NCBI GenBank assembly: GCA_001899855.1
Contig: MKWR01000030.1
Location: 1 to 49,688 of the forward strand
Length of the DNA: 49,688 nucleotides
Source: Lysobacterales bacterium 63-13
Lineage (GTDB): Bacteria; Pseudomonadota; Gammaproteobacteria; Xanthomonadales; Rhodanobacteraceae
Direction: 5' to 3'
Shown here: one piece after another, positions 6,177 to 14,155 of the stretch
How the letters are laid out: each line of letters opens with the position of its first letter
Position numbering within the stretch: position 1 is the first letter of the stretch
Notes under the pieces: model-generated
The model's input: the letters and a program-made list of their open reading frames with translations, nothing else
Databases searched by the model: none
What the model was told of the DNA's origin: nothing
Translations under genes and position numbers: made by a program

Positions 6177-7742
6177 ATGCTCAAGTACATCCTGCTGGCC
6201 GCTGCCTGGCTGTTGCCGTGTGCCGTGGCACATGCGCAGGCAGCAACGCCCTGGGAGGTCGCCGTCAAGGAGTCGATCGACGCAACCCATGTTGTCGATC
6301 AGCCCCTGGCAGCGGATGGCTCGCTGGTGCCGAGCGACCTGACCCTGGATACGAGCTTCCTGAATACCGGGATGTTCGCATTCTGGCCAACGCCAGCACC
6401 GCCGAATGCCACGGACATTGAAGATGGCCTGCGCGTATTCCCGTGGAGCAACTGCAACCCGCTTTGCACGCACAAGGGCTTTTACGTCGTCGGTCGGGTC
6501 AAGAATACCGATGGCACCTGGCAATCGAGCATCACGCGCAGGAAGGCAGACGGCTCGCTGGACCTGGCTTTCGGCACGTCCGGCTGGATGTATCCAAGCT
6601 CCCAGGCCAGCGATGTCGTCGATGCCGCGCTCGGTGCCGGAAAAATATACATCCTGACAACCGTGGATCTTGGCGGCATTCCGGTCATGCGCGTCACCTG
6701 CACCGATCTGGCCACGGCGGACAGTTGCTTCACAGGTTTCGGCGGCTTCGTCAGCTTCGGCGCATCGGCCAGCGGTGCCATCCGCAGCGCCCATGCGCGA
6801 CGCATCGTCTACGACGCCCGCTACGGGCTGTTCATCGCCGGGCGTGTGTGGACAACCGCGCGCGGATGGGAGCTTGCAGCCGCCCGCCTTGATGCGGATA
6901 GCGGCGGCTTGGTCACCGCATTCCACGGTGACGGCACGAACGTCGGCTTGCCCGCCTATGCGGCGCAAACGGCTGCGGACATCGACATCCTGGAGTTGGC
7001 CGTCACACCGGCCGGGAATCCCGGCACCGAGCGGCTGTATATCGCCGGCACGGTCAAACTCACTGCCGCCGACTACGATGGATTCGTGCTCGGACTCGAT
7101 CCGCTCAGCGGATTTTCGACAACGGGCTGGTTGTGGCCGCAGGTCTATTTCGAAGGCGACAATCTGGACTTCAAGAAGGATGCGGTCACCGCCCTGACCG
7201 TGCTGCGCACGGGTCGCGTGGTGATGGCGGGCTGGTCGGAAACCGACGTTGCCGGGGAGCGTGTCGCCTTCATCCAGCGCGTCAACAATGACAACAGTGT
7301 TGATTCTTCGTTCTGCACTTCAGGGTCTTCCGGAAAATGCAGAATCCCCGTGCGCCCCCTGGTTGGCGTTGTCAACGACGAATTACCGGTGGCGTTGGCC
7401 GAGCGCTACCAGAACCGCGATCTGGTGGTCGCCATGAAAACCCGGACAAGATCGGGCGATTACCATCCAGCACAGGCCGTCATGCAGTTCAGCTCCAATG
7501 GCAACGTGCTCCACGCGCTGCAGACCCTGGATTTCGCCGCGGATCCTGGCGACGCGCAGTGGTCGCGTCCATTCGACATGTGGGTCGGCAATATCGCATT
7601 CGTCACCGCCCCGGTGAACGAGGTGGTCACGGTCGTCGGCACGCGCTTGTACCTGCCCACCGACTACGACGGCACGCTGTCGCAGATGCTCGCCAACGAC
7701 AGCATCTTTGCCGACCGCTTCGGCGGCACGCAGGGTGATTGA
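6177..7742 (+). CDS. Secreted delta-60-repeat-like protein
   Basis: A 521-residue exported protein of unknown function. A Sec signal peptide covers about residues 1-22, ending AVAHAQA. The body has several stretches like the delta-60 repeat, in which a short beta segment ends in a D-S/F-G pattern: KADGSLDLAFGTSGW, LTLDTSFLNTGM and RVNNDNSVDSSF. Such proteins are predicted to form beta-propeller-like folds at the surface or outside the cell. The C-terminus SIFADRFGG resembles an IFxDGF-type tail that I associate with many secreted Lysobacterales proteins, possibly a sorting tag. The start has a good ribosome binding site (GAGGGAG at 6162-6168). It is monocistronic, with a strong terminator after it. 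Confidence 0.7.
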   Translation: MLKYILLAAAWLLPCAVAHAQAATPWEVAVKESIDATHVVDQPLAADGSLVPSDLTLDTSFLNTGMFAFWPTPAPPNATDIEDGLRVFPWSNCNPLCTHKGFYVVGRVKNTDGTWQSSITRRKADGSLDLAFGTSGWMYPSSQASDVVDAALGAGKIYILTTVDLGGIPVMRVTCTDLATADSCFTGFGGFVSFGASASGAIRSAHARRIVYDARYGLFIAGRVWTTARGWELAAARLDADSGGLVTAFHGDGTNVGLPAYAAQTAADIDILELAVTPAGNPGTERLYIAGTVKLTAADYDGFVLGLDPLSGFSTTGWLWPQVYFEGDNLDFKKDAVTALTVLRTGRVVMAGWSETDVAGERVAFIQRVNNDNSVDSSFCTSGSSGKCRIPVRPLVGVVNDELPVALAERYQNRDLVVAMKTRTRSGDYHPAQAVMQFSSNGNVLHALQTLDFAADPGDAQWSRPFDMWVGNIAFVTAPVNEVVTVVGTRLYLPTDYDGTLSQMLANDSIFADRFGGTQGD

Positions 7743-7765
7743 ACGGCGCTGATCGGCGACGCTTT

Positions 7766-7802
7766 GGCGCAATCCGGCGGGATCCGGGTTGCGCCGTTTT
7801 TT
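7766..7802 (+). terminator. Rho-independent terminator after the delta-60 protein gene
   Basis: A stem GGCGCAA/TTGCGCC (7766-7772 with 7789-7795) with an inner TCCGG/CCGG extension is followed by G and six T residues. It ends transcription 24 bases beyond the stop codon at 7742. In the remaining ~290 bases up to the sigma factor gene I see no other gene or clear signal, although the frame of the sigma factor stays open upstream. Confidence 0.85.
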
Positions 7803-8096
7803 CCGCAGGCCGCGGCAACGGATGGCGATTGCGCGACTGCACGAGGCAAGGTGCGCGTGAGCCGTACCGGTCACGACGCAGAGGTCTTCTTCATCCCCGG
7901 CGGTCTGCCCATGCCAGCATCACGCACGCATTGCCTTGGCCCGCGCATCGCCCTTGCCGCTTGTCGAACAAGCCCGGGCAACGGGCGCTTTTGCCGCAGG
8001 CGGTTGAGAAGCCGATCACCGACACGCATACTCGCGCCATCGGTCAGCCGACAGCGCAGGTGCCAGGAAGTTGCTTTCAGCCAAGGTTTGTGGCGC

Positions 8097-8672
8097 ATGA
8101 ACCATCCCGCAGCGGTTCCGGCCGAGGACACGCTGGCCCTGGTGCAACGCTGCGCTGCCGGTGACAAGGCCGCCTACAACCAGTTGTTCGAGACGATCTA
8201 TCAGGATCTGCGGCGGCGTGCGCACCTGCAAGTTGCCGGTCGCCGCGACGGCACCATGTCGACCACCCTGCTGGTTCACGAGACTTACCTGAAATTGGCT
8301 GGCACGCGCCTGTCGCTGAACGATCGCACGCATTTCTTCGCCATTGCCGCGCGCGCCATGCGCCACATCCTGATCAACGCGGCGCGCGACCGTGCCGCGC
8401 AAAAACGCGGCGGCGGCCAGCAGCAAGCCACCTTCGACCCGGATGCGCTGGCCGCACCCGAGTTGAGCCACGACCTGCTCGGCCTTGATGCCGCCATGCA
8501 GGCGCTGGAAGCCAGCGACGCCCGCCTGGCGCAGGTGGTGGAACTGCATTTCTTTGCCGGTCTCGACTTTGCCAGCATTGCCGAACTGCTGGATCTGTCC
8601 GAGCGTACCGTGGCGCGTGACTGGCGCGCCGCACGCGCAATGCTGCGCATGCACCTGGAAGACTCTGCGTGA
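8097..8672 (+). CDS. ECF-type RNA polymerase sigma factor
   Basis: A 191-residue sigma factor resembling the TIGR02999 (Sig-70_X6) group. Sigma region 2 is at about residues 15-85 (YNQLFETIYQDLRRRAHLQV, then TTLLVHETYLKLA and FFAIAARAMRHILINAARDR); region 4 is at about 125-185 (VVELHFFAGLDFASIAELLD, LSERTVARDWRAARAML). The frame is open upstream, but homology begins at the ATG at 8097. The last four bases overlap the kinase gene (8669-8672). ECF factors paired with a Ser/Thr kinase, such as ECF43 with PknS or PknT in Xanthomonas and Vibrio, are activated by phosphorylation; membership in that system is inferred from gene context only. Confidence 0.88.
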   Translation: MNHPAAVPAEDTLALVQRCAAGDKAAYNQLFETIYQDLRRRAHLQVAGRRDGTMSTTLLVHETYLKLAGTRLSLNDRTHFFAIAARAMRHILINAARDRAAQKRGGGQQQATFDPDALAAPELSHDLLGLDAAMQALEASDARLAQVVELHFFAGLDFASIAELLDLSERTVARDWRAARAMLRMHLEDSA

Positions 8673-10946
8673 ACACGCGCTGCGCCGCCCTGCTGCGCGA
8701 AGCACTGGATCTGCCGGAATCGAAACGACGCGCGTTCCTGGAGCACGCCAGCGCCGGTGATGCCACCTTGCTGGGCAGCCTGTTGCGCCTGCTCGAACTC
8801 GACGCCGACAGCGATCCATTGCTGGATGCGCCGCTGGATGGCGTCGTTGCCGACCTGCTTGCCGATGACGCGGATGCCGCCGACGAAGTGGACGATGTCG
8901 CCGCTGGCGATCGCATCGGCCCGTGGCAGATCATCAGCAAGCTCGGCGCAGGCGGCATGGGCAGTGTCTGGCTGGCTGAACGCGCCGATGGCGTGTACGT
9001 GCAGAAGGTGGCACTGAAGACCATCAAGGGTGCTGGCGCAGTTCCGCCGCGAACGCGCTCTGCTGGCGCGGCTGAAGCATCCCGACATCGCCAGCCTGAT
9101 CGACGGCGGCGTGGACCAGCGGGGTCGCCCGTGGTTCGCCATGGATCACGTGCAAGGCCTCGGCCTGCGCGCCTGGATCGACCGCCAGCCAGCGTTGGAG
9201 GCACGCCTGCGCCTGTTTGAAAAGCTCTGTCGCGCGGTCGCCCACGCGCACCAGCAACTGGTGATCCATCGCGACATCAAGCCCGGCAACGTGCTGGTGC
9301 AAGCCGATGACGAGCCCAAGCTGCTGGATTTCGGCATTGCCAAGCTGCTTGCCGATGACGATGTCGAGCAGACCCTGACCGTGCAGCGCTTCGCCAGCCG
9401 CAGCTATGCCGCGCCGGAGCAACTGCGTGGCGAGGCGGTGACCACGGCCACCGATGTCTACGCGCTGGGTGCATTGCTGTTCGAGATGCTGACCGGCACG
9501 CGCTACGCCAGCGTGCACGAGGGCGATGGCGCGCCAACGCCGGCGAGCCGGGTCGCCAGGCAGGATTCCACCGGCCAGTCACTGCCGGCGACGCTCCTGC
9601 GCGGCGATCTCGATGCCATCGTCACGCGGGCGCTGGCCGTCGAACCGGAACGCCGCTACGCCACGGCACTGTCGCTGGCCGAGGACGTGCACGATCATCT
9701 CGCTGGCAAGACCATCAGCGCGCGGCCTGATGGCTTCGCCTATCGCACCAGCAAGTTCATCCGTCGCCACCGGGTCAGCGTGGCAATTGCCATCATCGGC
9801 TTGCTGGGCCTGCTCGCAACCAGCGGCGTGGCCTTGTCGCAGGCGCGCGCGAAGACTGCCGAAGCGGCACGCACCCAGGTCGCCCTGCAGCGCTCCGAGG
9901 CAATCCGCGGTTTCATCGAATCGGTGTTCCTCGACGCCGATCCGTCCCGCGCGCGCGGCGAGAGCACCACCGCTGGTGAACTTCTCGAAGCGGCGCGCAC
10001 TCGCGTCGCCAGCGATCTCGGCGATCAGCCCGATATCGCCGCGACCATGCTCAATCAGATCGGCAATGTCTATGTGTCGCTGGGCAAGGACGATGTCGCC
10101 AGCGAGATCCTGCACGAAGCACTGGCGATGAACGCACGTGCCGCGCAGCCGTCGCTCTCCGTCGAAGCCCTGGCCGGTGGCCGCCTGGCCTACTACGATT
10201 TCGTTGGCGGCAACGCCGAACTGGCCCTGCAAAAACTCGAGCGCATCATCACCTCCTTGCGCCCACGGCCGGAGCTGGCGGGGGAATTGTCCAAATCGCT
10301 GCAATTCAAGGGCACGGTGCTGCATGCGATCGGTCGCAACGAGGAAGGCCTCGCCGCCAGTGCCGAGGCGGCAAAGGTGCTCGCCACGCATGCCGAAACG
10401 CTGGCCGCCGAATATGGCGTCGCCCTGGTCGTCTACGCCGACGCGGCGGCAGGTGCCGGCCAAGGCTTGCCGGCATTGCAGGCGGTCGAGCAGGCACTGG
10501 CCTTGCCCCTCGTCCGGGATCACGGCGCGCCGGCACTCGAACTTGCCGTGCTCGGTGCCAAGGTACGTGCCCTGCAGGCCTTGCAGCGCGATGCCGAGGC
10601 CGAGCCGATCCTCGGCGAAGTCATCGAGGCATCGAGCAAGCTGTACGGAGCCAATTCCGCACGCACCCGCTACTGGGTCTATCGGCAGGCGCAGGTCCTG
10701 CACAAGCTGGGTCGCCTCGACCAGGGCCAGGCGCGCGTGGATGGCTTGCTCGCGCAGCCAGCCAGCGATACCGAGCAGCCCATCGCCCGATCCGCGTTTG
10801 CGCTCACCGCCGCCGAGATCGCCATCCTCCGGCACAGCCCCGATGCACCGAGGCGCATTGCCGAGGCGCAGGCTATCGCCTGCTCCGCAAGCGGCAACGC
10901 GAGTTTCTGCGAGCGCAGCCGCGCGCTGAAGCCATCCACGGACTGA
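8669..10946 (+). pseudogene. TPR-containing Ser/Thr protein kinase, frameshifted in the N-lobe
   Basis: Two frames together encode one membrane Ser/Thr kinase. Frame one (8669 to about 9031) carries an ~85-residue N-terminal region, the P-loop LGAGGMGSVWLA (from residue 92) and the ATP-binding Lys in VALKTIK (residue 117). The protein then continues in another frame from about 9030: FRRERALLARL (helix C), HRDIKPGNVL (catalytic loop), LLDFGIAKLL, YAAPEQLRG, a membrane span near 9772-9846 and a ~360-residue TPR-like periplasmic part. The usual 6-8 residues between KTIK and the FRRER helix are missing, which suggests a short deletion not divisible by three. A GTG at 9030 could start a product lacking the ATP-binding lobe. 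A sequencing error is the alternative. Confidence 0.8.
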
Positions 10947-11165
10947 ATCACCGTCACCCAAGCAAGCCCACGGCCAGGCGCGCCACGGCAATCGCTTGCG
11001 ACTGGGCTTCTCCAACGTGCCCAGCAGACGTGTCCGCTTGTCGTGCCGCAGGAACTCTGCGCGACGCAACAGCTTTGCTGTCGCCCACGGCGGGAAATCG
11101 ATTGGAATGTCGCGAGCTGAAGACGCATGCACCGCCGCGAGGCTGCGAAACCGCCATCACACCCA

Positions 11166-11189
11166 AGAAAAAACCCGCAAGCGCGGGTT
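11166..11189 (-). terminator. Rho-independent terminator of tRNA-Cys
   Basis: On the minus strand AACCCGC (11189-11183) pairs with GCGGGTT (11178-11172) around a 4-base loop and runs into six T residues (11173-11168). It begins about 17 bases after the tRNA-Cys CCA end. Confidence 0.8.
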
Positions 11190-11205
11190 GGATGCTTGAT
11201 TCGGC

Positions 11206-11279
11206 TGGAGGCCTGGGTCGGAATCGAACCGGCGTACGCGGCTTTGCAGGCCGCTGCATGACCACTCTGCCACCAGGCC
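11206..11279 (-). tRNA. tRNA-Cys(GCA)
   Basis: A 74-nt tRNA with encoded CCA. The acceptor stem GGCCTGG pairs with CCAGGCC, the D-arm contains GCAGAGTGGTCATGC, the anticodon loop CTGCAAA gives anticodon GCA, and the T-arm is GCCGGTTCGATTCCGAC. It lies downstream of tRNA-Gly and pgsA, matching the E. coli order pgsA-glyW-cysT-leuZ. In this genome the leuZ equivalent is no longer adjacent: it appears as the broken tRNA-Leu near 5.9 kb, separated by the delta-60, sigma factor and kinase genes. Confidence 0.97.
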
Positions 11280-11311
11280 GGTGGGATGGCGAGCTTGATG
11301 CGTCGTCATCA

Positions 11312-11342
11312 GAAAAACAAAAACCCCGGTGAGGCCGAGGTT
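11312..11342 (-). terminator. Terminator-like hairpin between tRNA-Gly and tRNA-Cys
   Basis: On the minus strand AACCTCGG (11342-11335) pairs with CCGGGGTT (11329-11322) with one mismatch around a short loop, followed by a T-rich run (TTTGTTTTT). It may end part of the transcripts from the tRNA-Gly promoter, with tRNA-Cys reached by read-through or from a promoter I cannot see. Confidence 0.65.
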
Positions 11343-11420
11343 TCCGAGCCGGCAGCCACCTGGGTACTGACCGGATCTTCACGAAACCGCTGCTGGCAGC
11401 CGGTACATCGTGCAAAAAAC

Positions 11421-11496
11421 TGGAGCGGGAAACGAGGCTCGAACTCGCGACCTCAACCTTGGCAAGGTTGCGCTCTACCAACTGAGCTATTCCCGC
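11421..11496 (-). tRNA. tRNA-Gly(GCC)
   Basis: A 76-nt tRNA with encoded CCA. The acceptor stem is GCGGGAA/TTCCCGC, the D-arm TAGCTCAGTTGGTAGAGC, the anticodon loop TTGCCAA with anticodon GCC, and the T-arm CGAGTTCGAGCCTCG. It follows pgsA as in E. coli (glyW), and a good promoter lies directly upstream. Confidence 0.98.
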
Positions 11497-11507
11497 GTGG
11501 GACGCGC

Positions 11508-11535
11508 ATATTACGGAATGCACCGAAAGAGTCAA
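11508..11535 (-). promoter_or_regulatory. Sigma-70-type promoter for tRNA-Gly
   Basis: On the minus strand TTGACT (11535-11530) is separated by 16 bases from TAATAT (11513-11508). A GC-rich stretch (GCGCGTCCC) follows, as expected for the discriminator of a stringently controlled stable-RNA promoter. The tRNA begins 12 bases past the -10 box, so the 5' leader is very short. Confidence 0.65.
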
Positions 11536-11607
11536 CCCGTTTGTTCGAATTGATTGGTTTGATCGGTCGCGCCCGGGCCTGCGTGCCGCGGACAGTGGCC
11601 CTGCACT

Positions 11608-12198
11608 TCAGATCTTGCCGCTGTCGGCATCGCGCATGATCGGCCAGGCGGCACGCACATAGATGAAGGCCGACCAGATTGTCAGCACGGCGGCAAGAAC
11701 CAGCAGGCCCTCGCCGATCCGGTACAGGCGCAATTCGGGCAGATCTCGCTGGTGCAGGCAGACGACGATGGCGACGATCTGCATCATGGTCTTGAACTTG
11801 CCGATCCAGGCCACGCTGACCGCGGCACGCTGGCCAAGCTCGGCCATCCACTCGCGCAGGGCCGAGATGCTGATCTCGCGGCCGACGATGACCGCGCTGG
11901 AGACGGCCATGAGTGCAGTCGGGTTCTGCTGCACGATGAGGAACAGGGCGACGGCGACCATGAGCTTGTCGGCGACCGGATCGAGGAAGGCGCCAAACGC
12001 GGAACTCAGGTTGTAGCGACGCGCGATCCAGCCATCGAGCCAATCGGTGATGCCGGCGAGGATGAAGATGCCGGCGGCGGCCAGGTTCGACCAGCTGCGC
12101 GTCGCCGGGAAATACTCGGGCAGGTAGAAGACGACCACGATAACAGGCAGCAGAACGATGCGAAACAGCGTGAGCAGGGTCGGCAGGGTCAGGCGCAT
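11608..12198 (-). CDS. pgsA: CDP-diacylglycerol-glycerol-3-phosphate 3-phosphatidyltransferase
   Basis: A 196-residue integral membrane enzyme that joins CDP-diacylglycerol and glycerol-3-phosphate to give phosphatidylglycerol phosphate, the committed step to phosphatidylglycerol and cardiolipin. The CDP-alcohol phosphatidyltransferase motif, DGxxAR followed by GxxxDxxxD, is visible as DWLDGWIARRYNLSSAFGAF and LDPVADK around residues 51-77. The N-terminus (LPTLLTLFRIVLLPVIVVVF) is typical of PgsA. It starts 10 bases after the uvrC stop, a coupled pair conserved in gammaproteobacteria, and tRNA-Gly follows. Confidence 0.97.
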   Translation of the reverse strand: MRLTLPTLLTLFRIVLLPVIVVVFYLPEYFPATRSWSNLAAAGIFILAGITDWLDGWIARRYNLSSAFGAFLDPVADKLMVAVALFLIVQQNPTALMAVSSAVIVGREISISALREWMAELGQRAAVSVAWIGKFKTMMQIVAIVVCLHQRDLPELRLYRIGEGLLVLAAVLTIWSAFIYVRAAWPIMRDADSGKI

Positions 12199-12208
12199 GG
12201 CTCAGCAA

Positions 12209-14026
12209 TTATCCATGGAGTGCGGCATAGATCCGTTCGGCAAGCTCACGATTGATCCCGTTGACCTGCATGAGTTCTTCGACACCGGCGCGGGTGACCC
12301 CGGCCAGCCCGCCAAATTGACGCAACAGCGCGGCCCTGCGCTTGGCTCCGACACCGGCCACTTCTTCGAGACTCGAGGCTTCGCGTGCCTTTTCCCTTCG
12401 CCCGCGATGACCGGTGATGGCAAACCGATGAGCTTCATCGCGGACCGACTGGATCAGATGCGAGGCAGCGGACTCCGGCCCCGGCCACAGAGTGCGGCCG
12501 GAATCGCCAAGGATCAAGCTTTCATGGCCGGCCTTGCGCGCCTCGCCCTTGGCCACGCCGACAACCTGCACGCCCTCGACGCCCAGCGTGGCCAGCACAT
12601 CGAGCGCCTGGCGCACCTGGCCGAGCCCGCCATCGATGAGCAGGATATCCGGCAGGAGTCCCTCGCCGGCCTGGATGCGCTTGTAGCGGCGCTCCAGCGC
12701 CTGGTGCATGGCCGCATAGTCATCGCCGCCGGTGATGCCGCTGATGTTGAAGCGCCGATACTGTGATTTTTCCGGGCCTTCGAGGCCAAACACCACGCAC
12801 GAGGCCACCGTCGCCTCGCCCATCGTGTGGCTGATATCGAAGCATTCGATGCGCTGCGGCAGCTCGTCGAGCTGGAGCAGGTCGCGCAGCGCCTCGAAGC
12901 GCTTCAGCAGGGTCTGTCGGCTGGCCAGGCGGGCCGCCAAGGCGGCCGCCGAATTGGTCACCGCCATGTCGAGGAATCGCGCCCGATCCGAGCGCACCGA
13001 GGCTTTCAGCTCGACCTTGTGCCCGGCGTGTTCGCTGAGTGCCTCGCTCAACAGGCGCATGTCCTCGGGCGCATGGCTGAGGATCAACTCGGCCGGAACC
13101 GGGCGCTCGAGATAGTACTGGCCGAGGAACGAGGCGATCACCGTGGCCTCGTCGGCATCCAGGCCGAGGCGCGGGAAGAAATCGCGCGAGCCGAGACTGA
13201 TGCCCTCGCGGAAGAACATCACGCTGACACAGGCAATGCCGTTGCCGATCGTGCAGGCGAGGATGTCCATGTCACGCCCGGCCCCCTGCACATAATGATT
13301 GGCTTGCACCTTGCGCACCGCGGCGATGCGGTCGCGCATCAAGGCCGCGCGCTCGAAATCGAGCCTGGCACTGGCCTCCTCCATCTGCGCGATGAGTTCA
13401 TCGAGCAAGGCGTTGCTCTTGCCTTCGAGGAAAAGGATCGCGTGGCGCACGCTGGCCTGGTAATCGGTGACTGAAACGAGATTGACGCAGGGCGCGCTGC
13501 AACGCCCGATCTGGTACTGCAGGCACGGCCGCGAACGATTCCTGAAATAGCTGTCCTCGCAATTGCGGATGCGAAACAGCTTCTGCAGCAGGCTCAGGGT
13601 TTCGCGCACGGCGATGGCGCTCGGATACGGCCCGAAATAGCGCCCGCCACCGGTGCGCGCGCCGCGATGGAACGCCAGTCGCGGAAAATCACCCGCAGTC
13701 AGGTGGATGTACGGATAGCTTTTGTCATCGCGCAGCAGGATGTTGTAACGCGGACGCAGGCTCTTGATCAGTTGCGCTTCGAGCAGCAAGGCCTCGGCCT
13801 CGGTGCGCGTGAGGGTGATTTCAATGCGGCTGATCTGCGCAACCATCGCGGCAATGCGCGGTTGCATGCTGGGCTTGAGGAAATAACTGCCGACACGCTT
13901 TTTCAGGTTGCCGGCCTTGCCCACGTACAGCAGGTCGCCGCCCGCACCGAGCATCCGATAGACCCCGGGGGCGCTGCTCAGGTTGGCGACAAAGGCCTTG
14001 CCGTCGAAGGGGGGGTGTTCCTGCAT
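12209..14026 (-). CDS. uvrC: UvrC, excinuclease ABC subunit C
   Basis: A 605-residue nuclease of nucleotide excision repair that makes both incisions around UvrA/B-marked lesions. Visible are the N-terminal GIY-YIG domain (GVYRMLGAGGDLLYVGKAGN, residues ~21-40), a Cys motif (CLQYQIGRCSAPC), the UVR segment DELIAQMEEASARLDFERAA, the RNase H-like C-terminal nuclease with ECFDISH and LLIDGGLGQV, and a terminal helix-hairpin-helix pair. The frame stays open upstream to 14104, but homology and normal length favour the ATG at 14026. pgsA follows after 10 bases. Confidence 0.96.
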   Translation of the reverse strand: MQEHPPFDGKAFVANLSSAPGVYRMLGAGGDLLYVGKAGNLKKRVGSYFLKPSMQPRIAAMVAQISRIEITLTRTEAEALLLEAQLIKSLRPRYNILLRDDKSYPYIHLTAGDFPRLAFHRGARTGGGRYFGPYPSAIAVRETLSLLQKLFRIRNCEDSYFRNRSRPCLQYQIGRCSAPCVNLVSVTDYQASVRHAILFLEGKSNALLDELIAQMEEASARLDFERAALMRDRIAAVRKVQANHYVQGAGRDMDILACTIGNGIACVSVMFFREGISLGSRDFFPRLGLDADEATVIASFLGQYYLERPVPAELILSHAPEDMRLLSEALSEHAGHKVELKASVRSDRARFLDMAVTNSAAALAARLASRQTLLKRFEALRDLLQLDELPQRIECFDISHTMGEATVASCVVFGLEGPEKSQYRRFNISGITGGDDYAAMHQALERRYKRIQAGEGLLPDILLIDGGLGQVRQALDVLATLGVEGVQVVGVAKGEARKAGHESLILGDSGRTLWPGPESAASHLIQSVRDEAHRFAITGHRGRREKAREASSLEEVAGVGAKRRAALLRQFGGLAGVTRAGVEELMQVNGINRELAERIYAALHG

Positions 14027-14155
14027 GAGCAGGATTGTCGCGTGGAACGCATGAATCGGGAACCGCCGGCAGTGCGGAATGGCGGATGCGCCGCGCTTGT
14101 CCACCCTGCCGGCTGTTCAAGCCGCTGGATGGACATCCATGCCTGATCCAGCTCC

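Noticed and set aside
9579-11132. A 517-codon minus-strand frame opposite the kinase gene.
   Set aside because: It is antisense to a protein with clear kinase and TPR motifs, has no recognisable family and the biased composition of a high-GC shadow frame.
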